DNA from: Thermoplasmata archaeon | Lineage (GTDB): Archaea > Thermoplasmatota > E2 > DHVEG-1 | NCBI GenBank assembly: GCA_003649715.1 | Contig: QMSS01000006.1 | Coordinates: 1-23,803 of the forward strand | Reading direction: 5' to 3' | Length of the DNA: 23,803 nucleotides | Shown: positions 15,480 through 23,698 of the stretch, piece by piece | Layout: the number at the start of each line of letters is the position of its first letter | Position numbering within the stretch: the first letter of the stretch is position 1 | Position numbers and translations under genes: made by a program | The notes under the pieces: generated by a model | Databases searched by the model: none | Told to the model about the DNA's origin: nothing | The model's input: only the letters and a program-made list of their open reading frames with translations

Positions 15480-18400
15480 TTATAAAAAGTCGCTTAGTTT
15501 TGTCATTTTTACTTTATCACTTGTAAACAAGGAGTTAATGGATTTTTCTACGAGTCTTATCCGTTGGTACTCATATTGAGGTAGATTGTATTTTTCTGCT
15601 ATTTCTTTTGAGATGTCTAGATATTTTTTGACTGACATTTCATGAACTGTGAGCGTTAGTTTTCCTCCACATTTTATGCAGGTACCCTGAAGTGGTATTC
15701 TACGGTATGTGGTGTTGCATAGTGGGCAGCGTACTGATTGTTTGCTAAAGGCTCTTAGGTTGCCTAGTATGTCTGGTAGGAAATGTCTCTCTATGACTTT
15801 GTAGGCTACATCTGCTTCATCTACTGCTCTTATTTTAGCTGCTAGGTTGAGCTGTACATTCATTTTGTCCATCATGGTCTTTAGGGTTTTATATAGGGAT
15901 TCCTTAGGCCCTTTAGAAATGTCGTCTGTGTCATGTGTAAATCCAAATTGTTCATATTGTAGTTTACTGCCGAGTCTGGATGAGACCAGTCCCATTATTG
16001 ACTCAACATTTTTAGGGTTTTCATGACGTAATGTGGCCTCATAAAATTCAATAGGATATCGGGCTAGCGTGTCAATATTATGAGCTTCTTTGTCTACCTC
16101 TGCTGGGTCTATTCGTGTTGTTAGTATAAGTGGTAGATCCATCCGTCCCCCTCTTTTATCAGGTATGTATGCATGTGAGAAGTTTAGTAATGCATCTAGT
16201 AGTAGCATTAGTCCATCTTCGTCACCATCGGCGTTTCTACGTTTTGCAGCATGATAGAATGGATGAGCAAAACATACCTGTGCATTGGTGAATCCGATTA
16301 TTCTTGCTAGTGCTCCCGCGGAGGTGTGCGGTGAGAGCCCTATTACCAGATGACCAGTTAGATCATCTATTTTTTTTATGTTGTAAAAACGGTCTAGTTT
16401 ATAGAATTTTGATAGGAGATCATCTATGAACTTGGAGACCTGTACAAAATATTCTCCACATGCCTTTGAGATGATGACATCCTGTACCCGTAGCTCGCAT
16501 ATTTGATCATCACTTGTCAGATTGTTTCCTAGATAATCCTTCGTGTAGCCCATCTCTCTTAGTCTTTTTACTGAAACATTGATTTCTTTTGGTTTGAAAT
16601 GCGTTAGTGGAGCATCTGTCATGTCGAAACGTATGGTTCCATCCTTGAAAACAGATACATTGTGTTTTGCTCGTAGTATTCCCTTTTCTAGGGGCTCAGG
16701 TGTTTTGTTTTTTGAGATGGTGCCTATGACGCCTTTGATTGTATCTGGGAGTTTACGTTCTTTTATGTTGTTTTTTGCAATGCGTAACTCTTCTGCTAGG
16801 TTTATTTTAAAGGGTTTTATCCTACCGTTAAGCGGTTCTGTATGTATATTGCAGTGGCTGCAGAATATTTTGTGTGTGATTTTTTTACATTTTGGGCATT
16901 TCCTGCATCCTGCTTCGACTTCTATCTCGCCTTTTTCAGCAGCTGTGTTAAGCAGCCTTTGGCTTCCACCATAGTTTCCAAGGGGGAATAGAACATGTGG
17001 TGGTGGTCTCATTTTCCTGGGTGAGGCTTTTTCTGGTCTTCCCATACGTGCGCCGATACGAAAAGGAGCGCGTGGTCTGATGAGTATGCCTGATAGTTGT
17101 GATACAATGTGGACTACATTATCTATGTCCTCTGTATCTAGATGTTCAAGTAGTTTGTATCTATCTGTTTCGATGATCTCATTGTCTTTGACGTCTAGAC
17201 CACAGCATCTGATCAATGGATAGGAGTATTGATCTAGTATGAGGTTTCCCTTTCTCTGTCTATGTAGAGCACCTAATTCTATTAAGATCTTTTTTATATC
17301 ACTATTGTTTGGAAGAATAAGTTTAATGTTTTCTTTTTCATCTAAAACAATCCTTCCATGTTCTCTAATGTACCTGGATAGTGTGATCAGGTTATCATGG
17401 GTTATATCATGCCAGAAAAGATTGTAACGTGGGTGCAGTGGGATGTTGTATTTTTCTGACATCTCAAATGCATCTTTGGGTGATGGATGTTGTAGATTGA
17501 TTTCTCTTCTTAGCTCTGCATTGATTTTTTTCTGAATCCTTTCATCAGCTTCTCTGACGGTATCAAATGTGTATTTCTTTGGCAGTATAGAGAATGATTT
17601 TTGTAGCTCCTGTATCCACCATTCATATACGTAGCTGGAATCAGGTAACAAGGCATTGTTTTCAGTGAATTCCCCAAATGGGATCAGTATTTCTCCGAGA
17701 TCTATTATCTTCTTAATATCATGGATTATTTGTTCAGCATCTTCTGTATCATCTATCTGAACTAGATCACCGTTTTGTAACAGCACAATAGGTCCCTCTA
17801 TCTGGTCGCATGGTGTAGCGATGGTTCCCTTACCCGGCCTTTCAGTTTTTATCTGTGTTCCAACTGTGATAAAACTATTGAGAATATACATGGTCGCTGG
17901 GTTTATTGCGGTGGCTGCTAATCCTCCAGTGCGCGCTCTACCATAGCGTAGACGGAAACCACCTTTTCTTGAGGGATGAGAAAAAACTGGTCGACCTGCT
18001 ATGACCTCACCAATATATTTTGAAGATGGAAGTATTGGGGGTATACCATTGCCTTTTTTGCTCGTGTCAGTGCCTTTGCTAATAAAGGATTCGAGAAACT
18101 CCCATCCTTTTAGCCTGAGTTTTTTTACATGCTTATAGATTTTTGGTGCCTTGAGACAGAGTCCTTCTGCTATGACAAGACAGGCTCCACCTCGTAGACG
18201 GTTGGTTTCCACTCTGGGTAGATCCCTGTATCCCGTTACTTCTTCCTCCTCGGTTCCCTCTCCGTTTATACATATGGGACAGCTACTTGTGACCCTTTCT
18301 ATTTCCTCAGCTGATGGAAGATATTGTAGATGCTGTACTCTCTTGTATAATGGAATCTCTTCCTTATAACGTTCTATTTCTCCATGTGTTGGTATATATC

Positions 18401-18938
18401 TTCCTATGCCCAGGTCTCTTCTAACCACATCTGCGATGAGGACACTCATTGCCTGTCCAGTTCCACCAGCACTTCGTATAGGACCTGAAAAATATAGATC
18501 AACATAGTTTGAACCATCTTTGTTTCTTCCAAGTCTAACATCTGCTATTCCCTCAAGGGGAGCTACTAGAACCCCCTCTGTTAGTATCGCAAGACCTGTT
18601 CGGATAGCTTGGTCAAGTGCATCTTCGATTCTATCAAACCTATATGTTTTTCCATCAACAATTTGTCTCGCGATTTCTATGGATACAAGCTCTCTATCCC
18701 CTATTTTTTTAAGAGCGGAACGGATTTTTGGAGCGATATCCTTTGGTCCTACCAGCTGTTCTACACGTGCTGCTAGGTCCAATGCCTGAGGTATTTCAAC
18801 TGTGAGTCCAGGGTCAAATCCTCTGCTTCTTGCCTTATCTGCTATATCATAGCATTTTTGTAGTTGGCTCTGAAGCTGATCAAAGTATTCATGCATGTCT
18901 GAGCTTATATTGATGTTTTTAGATAACTCCCCATCCAT
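15480..18938 (-). CDS. polC: DNA polymerase D large subunit DP2
   Basis: Catalytic subunit of PolD, the archaea-specific replicative polymerase built on a two-barrel fold related to RNA polymerase. At 1152 aa it is full length. The active-site loop NADGDEDG is at 902-909, with D904 and D906 as the expected metal ligands, uninterrupted by the intein often found in this gene. Zinc motifs include SCPIC near the N-terminal third, a CRKCPKC..CSHC cluster in the middle, and CPLC..CIKC about residue 1070 near the C-terminus. The tail MTKLSDFL resembles a PCNA-binding (PIP) peptide. ATG at 18938 follows a TATA-like TTAATAAT by about 28 nt. The DP1 gene lies 184 nt upstream on the same strand. Confidence 0.97.
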   Translation of the reverse strand: MDGELSKNINISSDMHEYFDQLQSQLQKCYDIADKARSRGFDPGLTVEIPQALDLAARVEQLVGPKDIAPKIRSALKKIGDRELVSIEIARQIVDGKTYRFDRIEDALDQAIRTGLAILTEGVLVAPLEGIADVRLGRNKDGSNYVDLYFSGPIRSAGGTGQAMSVLIADVVRRDLGIGRYIPTHGEIERYKEEIPLYKRVQHLQYLPSAEEIERVTSSCPICINGEGTEEEEVTGYRDLPRVETNRLRGGACLVIAEGLCLKAPKIYKHVKKLRLKGWEFLESFISKGTDTSKKGNGIPPILPSSKYIGEVIAGRPVFSHPSRKGGFRLRYGRARTGGLAATAINPATMYILNSFITVGTQIKTERPGKGTIATPCDQIEGPIVLLQNGDLVQIDDTEDAEQIIHDIKKIIDLGEILIPFGEFTENNALLPDSSYVYEWWIQELQKSFSILPKKYTFDTVREADERIQKKINAELRREINLQHPSPKDAFEMSEKYNIPLHPRYNLFWHDITHDNLITLSRYIREHGRIVLDEKENIKLILPNNSDIKKILIELGALHRQRKGNLILDQYSYPLIRCCGLDVKDNEIIETDRYKLLEHLDTEDIDNVVHIVSQLSGILIRPRAPFRIGARMGRPEKASPRKMRPPPHVLFPLGNYGGSQRLLNTAAEKGEIEVEAGCRKCPKCKKITHKIFCSHCNIHTEPLNGRIKPFKINLAEELRIAKNNIKERKLPDTIKGVIGTISKNKTPEPLEKGILRAKHNVSVFKDGTIRFDMTDAPLTHFKPKEINVSVKRLREMGYTKDYLGNNLTSDDQICELRVQDVIISKACGEYFVQVSKFIDDLLSKFYKLDRFYNIKKIDDLTGHLVIGLSPHTSAGALARIIGFTNAQVCFAHPFYHAAKRRNADGDEDGLMLLLDALLNFSHAYIPDKRGGRMDLPLILTTRIDPAEVDKEAHNIDTLARYPIEFYEATLRHENPKNVESIMGLVSSRLGSKLQYEQFGFTHDTDDISKGPKESLYKTLKTMMDKMNVQLNLAAKIRAVDEADVAYKVIERHFLPDILGNLRAFSKQSVRCPLCNTTYRRIPLQGTCIKCGGKLTLTVHEMSVKKYLDISKEIAEKYNLPQYEYQRIRLVEKSINSLFTSDKVKMTKLSDFL

Positions 18939-18962
18939 TTTTTTCAGATCTCTAAAAATCTA

Positions 18963-18970
18963 ATTATTAA
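18963..18970 (-). promoter_or_regulatory. TATA box of the DP2 gene
   Basis: Minus-strand TTAATAAT lies about 28 nt before the DP2 ATG, so DP2 may have its own promoter besides read-through from DP1. Confidence 0.35.
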
Positions 18971-19122
18971 GGGAATGTAAATTCTTTTTTTTTATAATCA
19001 GTAGATGAGGTTTAAAGCTTTGTGTTTTTTTACGAACAAAAAAACATTACGGTAATTTTATAATACTTGTAACCACTCTTTTTTGTAAAAAAATGTGTAG
19101 AAAAGGATGATGTTTCGTTTTT

Positions 19123-20823
19123 TCAGGGTGTTTTTCTGCTGAAGTCCATGGTGGTTGCATTTCCTGTTTCAAGATTTACGATGGGTAGTTTTGCTGAGTC
19201 GGGTACAAAGTTAAGTGTTTTTTGGTATGATGTCTGTGCCTGCCAGCTTGATGCATTTATCAATGTGACTCCCCTGTATTCATCGATGTGTGCTATGTGG
19301 ACATGCCCTGTGACAAATATGTCTGGAACCCTTTCTATTATCATATAGTCAGAATGTTCAGGTGCAAGTGGTGTGTAACCACCATATGTCGGAGCTAGAT
19401 GCCGTTTTCTCAACATAATCTTCATTATCTCTGTTGGTTCATTATATTTGAGATAACTGACATTTGTTGCGTAATCGAGTAGACTCTGTCCATGATAGGA
19501 TAATACCTCTACTCCATGTAGAGAGAAATAGCAGGGATTGCCAACAAAGATCACATCCTTACCTGAAAACAGGTCTTGTATTTCTTTTTCAAATGCAGGC
19601 TGCGGCTCAGCGGGTCTGACTGCATCATGGTTACCCGGCTGGATAATTATAGATATATGGTCTGGTATCAATCTGAATTGCTCAGCTAATGCTTCGTACT
19701 GTCTGTAGATGTTTTTTATCGAAAGCTCCTTTTCTTGATTAGGATATATCCCTATCCCATCGACAACATCTCCAGAGACAACCAGATATTTTATTCTACC
19801 AGCAACAGCTCTCTGTCTATGATTACCTAGATCCCCATTGATCCACTTAAGAAAGGCATGCCATTCATCTTCCAAAAACATTTTACTTCCAATATGTATG
19901 TCTGAGAGAAACGCAGCATACAGTGGTATATCCGCTCTTTTTTTATCGTGACGTATCTTTATATCGGGAAAGACTATGTTCTGAACAATTACCAGATCAC
20001 CATTTTTACTAACTCTCCCATTTACACCTATAACCTCATCCAACACAACCTCGTTTGCAAGCTGAATGGCAACACCATTGTTTTTTAAAGCCATCAACGT
20101 GGCAGTTCCTGTCTCATCCTCAATCTCTATCAGCCTATGGCCATTGGCGGTGGTTCTCACATTTTTTACAATCCCGATCAACTGTATCTCTTTAACATTA
20201 CTCCTCTTGATCCTGTCGATTGGAACAACATTGATCATCTCTCTTCTATGATTTTGAAGTATTTTACGTAAAACTCTATATCTATTTCTGAAGAGTTTAG
20301 CAAAATCCTGTGTAGTGCCCTCACAGGTGCTTTTTCCAGTTACATCCTTTATTACATTGATTTCTGGACCATATTCTTTGGATGGCGGATTCCAGCTCTT
20401 AACCTTTTTGATCTCTATAGGCTGAGGAATCTGATCATCATGTTCATCTTCTAAATCATAGTTACTGTGTAACCGAAGTTGATCGTCCTTATCAGGGCCA
20501 TCATATTCCTCTACACTGTCCTCATCGATCTCCCTCTTTGGAGATAAAATGTTATCTGGAGCATAGAGCCTCGATAATAGTTTATTCTGCGCTTCTTTTT
20601 TATCCAACGTAGAATTATCTAGCTTTGGAGACAGCCCTTTGATCATTGTGGATGATTCTATGTCTTTTATCCTGTCAATTGTCAAAACAAGAGGGTATTC
20701 CTTGAGGTTTTTGACCAGAAGACATGCAAATTCTTCTGGCTTATCTTTAGACAAAATATATTCCATAGCATCTGGCTGAATGAATGTTCCGTGTTCCGAG
20801 AATATCTTCAGAATAGCCCTCAT
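19123..20823 (-). CDS. polB: DNA polymerase D small subunit DP1 (exonuclease)
   Basis: Proofreading 3'-5' exonuclease subunit of PolD. The 566-aa protein has an N-terminal helical domain, an acidic low-complexity linker (about 95-135, with EDEHDD), an OB fold (about 210-290) and a calcineurin-like phosphoesterase domain. The latter has DIHIGS (308-313), GDVVDG (351-356), PGNHD (396-400), YHGQS (443-447) and GHVH (506-509). All metal ligands of active DP1 are present, unlike the inactivated eukaryotic B subunits. ATG at 20823 follows GAGGTGA by about 12 nt. DP2 is the next gene downstream; adjacency of the two subunits is seen in some archaea but not all. Confidence 0.97.
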   Translation of the reverse strand: MRAILKIFSEHGTFIQPDAMEYILSKDKPEEFACLLVKNLKEYPLVLTIDRIKDIESSTMIKGLSPKLDNSTLDKKEAQNKLLSRLYAPDNILSPKREIDEDSVEEYDGPDKDDQLRLHSNYDLEDEHDDQIPQPIEIKKVKSWNPPSKEYGPEINVIKDVTGKSTCEGTTQDFAKLFRNRYRVLRKILQNHRREMINVVPIDRIKRSNVKEIQLIGIVKNVRTTANGHRLIEIEDETGTATLMALKNNGVAIQLANEVVLDEVIGVNGRVSKNGDLVIVQNIVFPDIKIRHDKKRADIPLYAAFLSDIHIGSKMFLEDEWHAFLKWINGDLGNHRQRAVAGRIKYLVVSGDVVDGIGIYPNQEKELSIKNIYRQYEALAEQFRLIPDHISIIIQPGNHDAVRPAEPQPAFEKEIQDLFSGKDVIFVGNPCYFSLHGVEVLSYHGQSLLDYATNVSYLKYNEPTEIMKIMLRKRHLAPTYGGYTPLAPEHSDYMIIERVPDIFVTGHVHIAHIDEYRGVTLINASSWQAQTSYQKTLNFVPDSAKLPIVNLETGNATTMDFSRKTP

Positions 20824-21201
20824 TTTTCCTCTTACTCACCTCTAAAATCCTTAAATCCATTTTTTAAGAATCAAAACAACATTTGTCATAATGCAATATC
20901 ATGTTTTTAGAGTTATGGGTTTCTATGTTTCTATTTATTATCTTGTTGTTGTGTAGGATATTAGAAGAGAAGAAAAAATATCATGAGGTGTTTAGTGTAG
21001 ATCTGATTATGAAAATAAAATTAACAACAAAACGCAAAAAGAATTGATTGAGAGGAATTGTAATATGTAAACTTAAAAAGTGGTGGGTGTCTCTACTTCC
21101 TCCCACATGGTTTTCTCTGATTTTTTCGAAACCAATATAAGATAGGAAAAACTAACAATAAATTGTAGGTAAAAAAAAACTGAGGGAAATAGGAAGAAAA
21201 A
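20824..21201. other. AT-rich intergenic region between divergent genes
   Basis: This 378-nt gap separates the leftward DP1 gene from the rightward DUF424 gene. Besides the DP1 ribosome binding site and a possible small membrane ORF (20901-21047) I find no RNA gene or strong repeat. Confidence 0.5.
20901..21047 (+). CDS. Possible 48-aa single-TM small protein
   Basis: A 48-codon ATG frame encodes a hydrophobic N-terminal helix (LWVSMFLFIILLLC, about residues 5-18) followed by REKK-like basic residues (19-26) and a Lys/Arg-rich tail ending TTKRKKN. This is the layout of a bitopic small membrane protein with its tail in the cytoplasm. There is no clear ribosome binding site and AT-rich DNA readily yields such frames by chance. 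Confidence 0.25.
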   Translation: MFLELWVSMFLFIILLLCRILEEKKKYHEVFSVDLIMKIKLTTKRKKN

Positions 21202-21498
21202 ATGATAAGTATGAGGATTTATAAGCAGGGAGACGAGATACTAATAAGTGCATGTGATGAAAAACTAATAGGAAGAAGATTTATAGAGGGAAAATTTCAG
21301 ATAGACGTGTCAGAAAAGTTTTACGGTGGAGAATTAGTTGATAAGGAGACACTTAAAAGATATTTAGAGGATGCAACTATTGCGAATCTTGTCGGCAAAG
21401 AGACTGTGGATTGCGCAGTAAAGATGGGTTTAATAAATCCAGATTGTATTCTGAAGGTAAAGGGTGTGCCCCATGCTCAGATGATAAAAATGATATAA
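21202..21498 (+). CDS. DUF424 family protein
   Basis: Small conserved archaeal protein of unknown function. The 98-aa sequence shows the DUF424 signatures in order: ACDEKLIG (17-24), EGKFQIDVSEKFYGG (29-43), ATIANLVGKETVDCA (58-72) and KGVPHAQ near the C-terminus. ATG at 21202 has GGAAG 5 nt upstream; ATG at 21211 is the alternative and closer to the usual family opening. It is monocistronic as far as seen and converges with the Mut7-C gene 53 nt away. No TM segment; presumably cytosolic. Confidence 0.9.
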   Translation: MISMRIYKQGDEILISACDEKLIGRRFIEGKFQIDVSEKFYGGELVDKETLKRYLEDATIANLVGKETVDCAVKMGLINPDCILKVKGVPHAQMIKMI

Positions 21499-21551
21499 CA
21501 TCTGAAATGCCATCAAAACTTTTATTTCGAATAGTTGGTTATACTTTTTGT

Positions 21552-22031
21552 TCATTGTTTTTTTGTCGCAGTTGCTTTCTTAACAGCATCTATTCTTCTT
21601 ACTATCTTGGTGTAATGAGTTCCCTTCCAGTAGATTTTGTTGCATTTTTTGCAGAACCAAAATTCCTTGTTGTTTTCAAAAACTTTTTTTGGAACTCTGT
21701 TTTTTACATCGCATTTATCTATCCTTTGTAAAATGGTGTTACATAGAGAGCATCTTGAAAGGATGCCTGCTCTTTTAGTATCAACATTGTTTAAAACATG
21801 TTTTAGTTGTTTATCAAGATCTGTTGTTTTGATCTCAATGACCTGAAGGTTTTCTTTTTTGCTTTTTTGGATCAACTGTTTGTCTCGAGTTATTATAATG
21901 CGTTTTTCTTTTTTCGCTATATTCATTAGTTCTCTGTCATCCATTGTTGCATTTGCATAAAATGTATCATATCCAGTGAAACGAAGCCATTTTGCAAGTG
22001 TTCCTAACATTTGATCGCATAAAAACTTCAT
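21552..22031 (-). CDS. Mut7-C RNase-domain / PIN-like zinc-ribbon protein
   Basis: Protein of the Mut7-C family (PIN-like fold, DUF82), which in archaea is usually a stand-alone gene. The N-terminal half has the opening FLCDQMLGTLAKWLR (3-17) with acidic D6, DDREL (31-35) and TRDKQL (49-54), matching the acidic PIN-type active site. The second half is a zinc ribbon with C94-x2-C97 and C127-x2-C130, then a basic tail. Nuclease activity on RNA is inferred from the family. It starts 5 nt after the RibD-type reductase gene with no SD, so translation is probably coupled, though a functional link is not evident. Confidence 0.88.
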   Translation of the reverse strand: MKFLCDQMLGTLAKWLRFTGYDTFYANATMDDRELMNIAKKEKRIIITRDKQLIQKSKKENLQVIEIKTTDLDKQLKHVLNNVDTKRAGILSRCSLCNTILQRIDKCDVKNRVPKKVFENNKEFWFCKKCNKIYWKGTHYTKIVRRIDAVKKATATKKQ

Positions 22032-22036
22032 CTGTA

Positions 22037-22702
22037 TCAGTCTACAATGGGTTTGTAATGGATTAAAACACCTGGACCAAGTGGTTTTACATCAACAATC
22101 CTGAGATGTATCAACTCATCTACACTATTTATCCCAGAGCCTTCTGCCATGGTTGGTGTATTTTTTCCTCCTACTATGAAGGGTCCTATGTAGGTATAAA
22201 CCTCATCAACCATCCTTTTTTTCAAAAAGTTCCATATCACTGTTCCTCCGCCCTCAACTAGTAGCTTCCTGATACCTTTTTTTCTGTAGAGTATATCTAG
22301 TATGGCTTCAAGATTTATCAGACCGTCTTCATCTGTTTTGCATCCGATGACCTCAACATGTTTTTTTGCAAATGTTTTTTCATTTCCCTTCTGTGTAACG
22401 ATCAATGTCTTTGCCGCTTTGCTGAGCACCTGTGCGTTTTTTGGTGTTCTGCATTTGCTGTCAAGCACTATTCTAAGAGGTTGTTTTGGATTTCTAACAT
22501 ATTTTTTTTTAATAGTAAGCTTTGGATCATCATATAAAACTGTGTTGACTCCAACGAGTACTGCATCACATCTATTTCGGAGCTCATACATCCTTTTTAT
22601 ATCCTCTTCACATGATATCCTAAGTTGTTTTCCATCTGGAAAAGCGATTTTACCATCGGCAGTCATCGCGCAGTTTATGATCACATATGGTTTTTTCAAC
22701 AA
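22037..22702 (-). CDS. Diaminopyrimidine ribosyl-phosphate reductase (RibD C-terminal type)
   Basis: NADPH-dependent 2,5-diamino-6-ribosylamino-pyrimidinone 5'-phosphate reductase of riboflavin (and hence F420 and flavin) synthesis. In archaea the ribose is reduced before deamination, and this 221-aa stand-alone reductase lacks the deaminase domain of bacterial RibD. Motifs: MTADGKIAF (13-21), DAVLVGVNTVLYDDPKL (46-62), LRIVLDSK (76-83), LVEGGGTVIWNFLK (144-157) and the terminal GPGVLIHY. The start is a TTG at 22702, or the adjacent TTG at 22705; no in-frame ATG precedes the conserved core. It is first in a two-gene unit with the Mut7-C gene. Confidence 0.9.
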   Translation of the reverse strand: MLKKPYVIINCAMTADGKIAFPDGKQLRISCEEDIKRMYELRNRCDAVLVGVNTVLYDDPKLTIKKKYVRNPKQPLRIVLDSKCRTPKNAQVLSKAAKTLIVTQKGNEKTFAKKHVEVIGCKTDEDGLINLEAILDILYRKKGIRKLLVEGGGTVIWNFLKKRMVDEVYTYIGPFIVGGKNTPTMAEGSGINSVDELIHLRIVDVKPLGPGVLIHYKPIVD

Positions 22703-22792
22703 CTTATATTCACATCCCTTCTTTATTTCATATCTTTTCTTCTTTAGTTAACACAATTCCAGGTTGCTATTTTTTTTAGGATATTTAATCCC

Positions 22793-23467
22793 TTATCCTT
22801 TTTGGGATTTAGGATATAGAGGGCAGTCTCTTTTGTTTTCTGGGCATATATGTTTTGTTTTGCATGGCGGTCCTGCGTTTTTGAAAATAGTTGGAGCAAT
22901 TTTTTTAACCTCTTTTAGCATTAGATTGGCAAGTTTTCTGATCTCCCATTGGGCATGGAGACAGCATCTGAGTTCAAAGAAATTCAGTAAAGAACGTGCA
23001 TTCATGGTGACAATAATGTTTGTACAGGCTGCATTAGGAAGAACATAACGTGCATCTTCCGCAGGGATACCCATGTTCAACAATTTATTATACTCTTCCC
23101 AGATAATTTTCATGGTCTTATCATAGGCCTCTTTCATCTCTGGGTTTTGAGCTATCTTCGGAGGAGTAACATAGTTTGGCTCCTTCAGATTGACATATCG
23201 CTGACTCTGCTGCGAATAACTTGCTATACGATGCCTTACTAACTGATGTGTTAAAGATCTACTAACATCACTTATTGCAAAAGTGAAACAAGTATGTTCA
23301 ACCACACTCGTATGTCCCATCTTCATAACATGTTCGAGTATAGCTTTTAACTCCTTATCAGATGTTTTATCTAAATCTATGGGTTTTGTTATACTATGCG
23401 TGAGCTTTGCAGCCATAGCAGGTATTTTCTCTGGATTTGGGGTAAAACCTATGAGTCTAACATTCAT
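22793..23467 (-). CDS. thyX: Flavin-dependent thymidylate synthase ThyX
   Basis: Makes dTMP from dUMP using methylenetetrahydrofolate (or an archaeal analogue) with FAD and NADPH. The ThyX motif RHRIASYSQQSQRY is intact (78-91 from this start), preceded by the conserved GHTSVVEHTCFTF and followed by LPNAACT and ELRCCLHAQWEIR, which build the dUMP and FAD sites. The product is about 224 aa. I prefer ATG at 23467, which has GGGGGA 10 nt upstream and gives the natural opening MNVRLIGFTPNPE; ATG at 23485 would lie inside that ribosome binding site. The C-terminus has an extra Cys-rich tail (PPCKTKHICPENKRDC). With tmk it supplies dTTP. Confidence 0.95.
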   Translation of the reverse strand: MNVRLIGFTPNPEKIPAMAAKLTHSITKPIDLDKTSDKELKAILEHVMKMGHTSVVEHTCFTFAISDVSRSLTHQLVRHRIASYSQQSQRYVNLKEPNYVTPPKIAQNPEMKEAYDKTMKIIWEEYNKLLNMGIPAEDARYVLPNAACTNIIVTMNARSLLNFFELRCCLHAQWEIRKLANLMLKEVKKIAPTIFKNAGPPCKTKHICPENKRDCPLYPKSQKG

Positions 23468-23592
23468 ATTCAAATAATCCCCCATTACTTAGACATAAAA
23501 TATGATGATACCTTTTTATTACTTTTTTTGAGCAGAATGAGAGAAGATGTTGTTTGTAATTCATTTTTTCTTCATTTTTTAAAAAAAATGAT

Positions 23593-23644
23593 TCAGCAAG
23601 ATAACGTTTTTTTGCTGAGAAGGGGTTTGTCGAAAAATTCGACA
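23593..23644. repeat. Two adjacent 7-bp inverted repeats
   Basis: TCAGCAA (23593-23599) pairs with TTGCTGA (23612-23618), and TGTCGAA (23628-23634) pairs with TTCGACA (23638-23644) across AAA. Both lie between the divergent thyX gene and the right-edge gene. They may be operator sites or small hairpins. Confidence 0.4.
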
Positions 23645-23648
23645 TAAA

Positions 23649-23655
23649 ATTTAAT
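23649..23655 (+). promoter_or_regulatory. TATA-like element of the right-edge gene
   Basis: ATTTAAT lies 44-50 nt before the ATG at 23699. Initiation about 25 nt on leaves a short leader with the purine-rich GAGGGGATGGG as ribosome binding site. Confidence 0.35.
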
Positions 23656-23660
23656 GTTTC

Positions 23661-23695
23661 CCCATCCTCTTTCATATTAGAAAAGAGGGGATGGG
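23661..23695 (+). repeat. Imperfect inverted repeat covering a ribosome binding site
   Basis: CCCATCCTCTTT (23661-23672) can pair with AAAGAGGGGATGGG (23682-23695) in 12 bp with a 2-nt bulge and a 9-nt loop. It ends 3 nt before the start codon at 23699 and would hide the ribosome binding site if the whole element is transcribed. Confidence 0.4.
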
Positions 23696-23698
23696 AAG

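Noticed and set aside
16210..16240. Possible intein in DP2 at the NADGDEDG active site, a common insertion point.
   Set aside because: The motif is continuous and the protein is of normal intein-free length.
20824..21201. Replication origin in the AT-rich gap near the PolD genes.
   Set aside because: No Orc1/Cdc6 gene and no repeated origin-recognition-box-like element is visible nearby.
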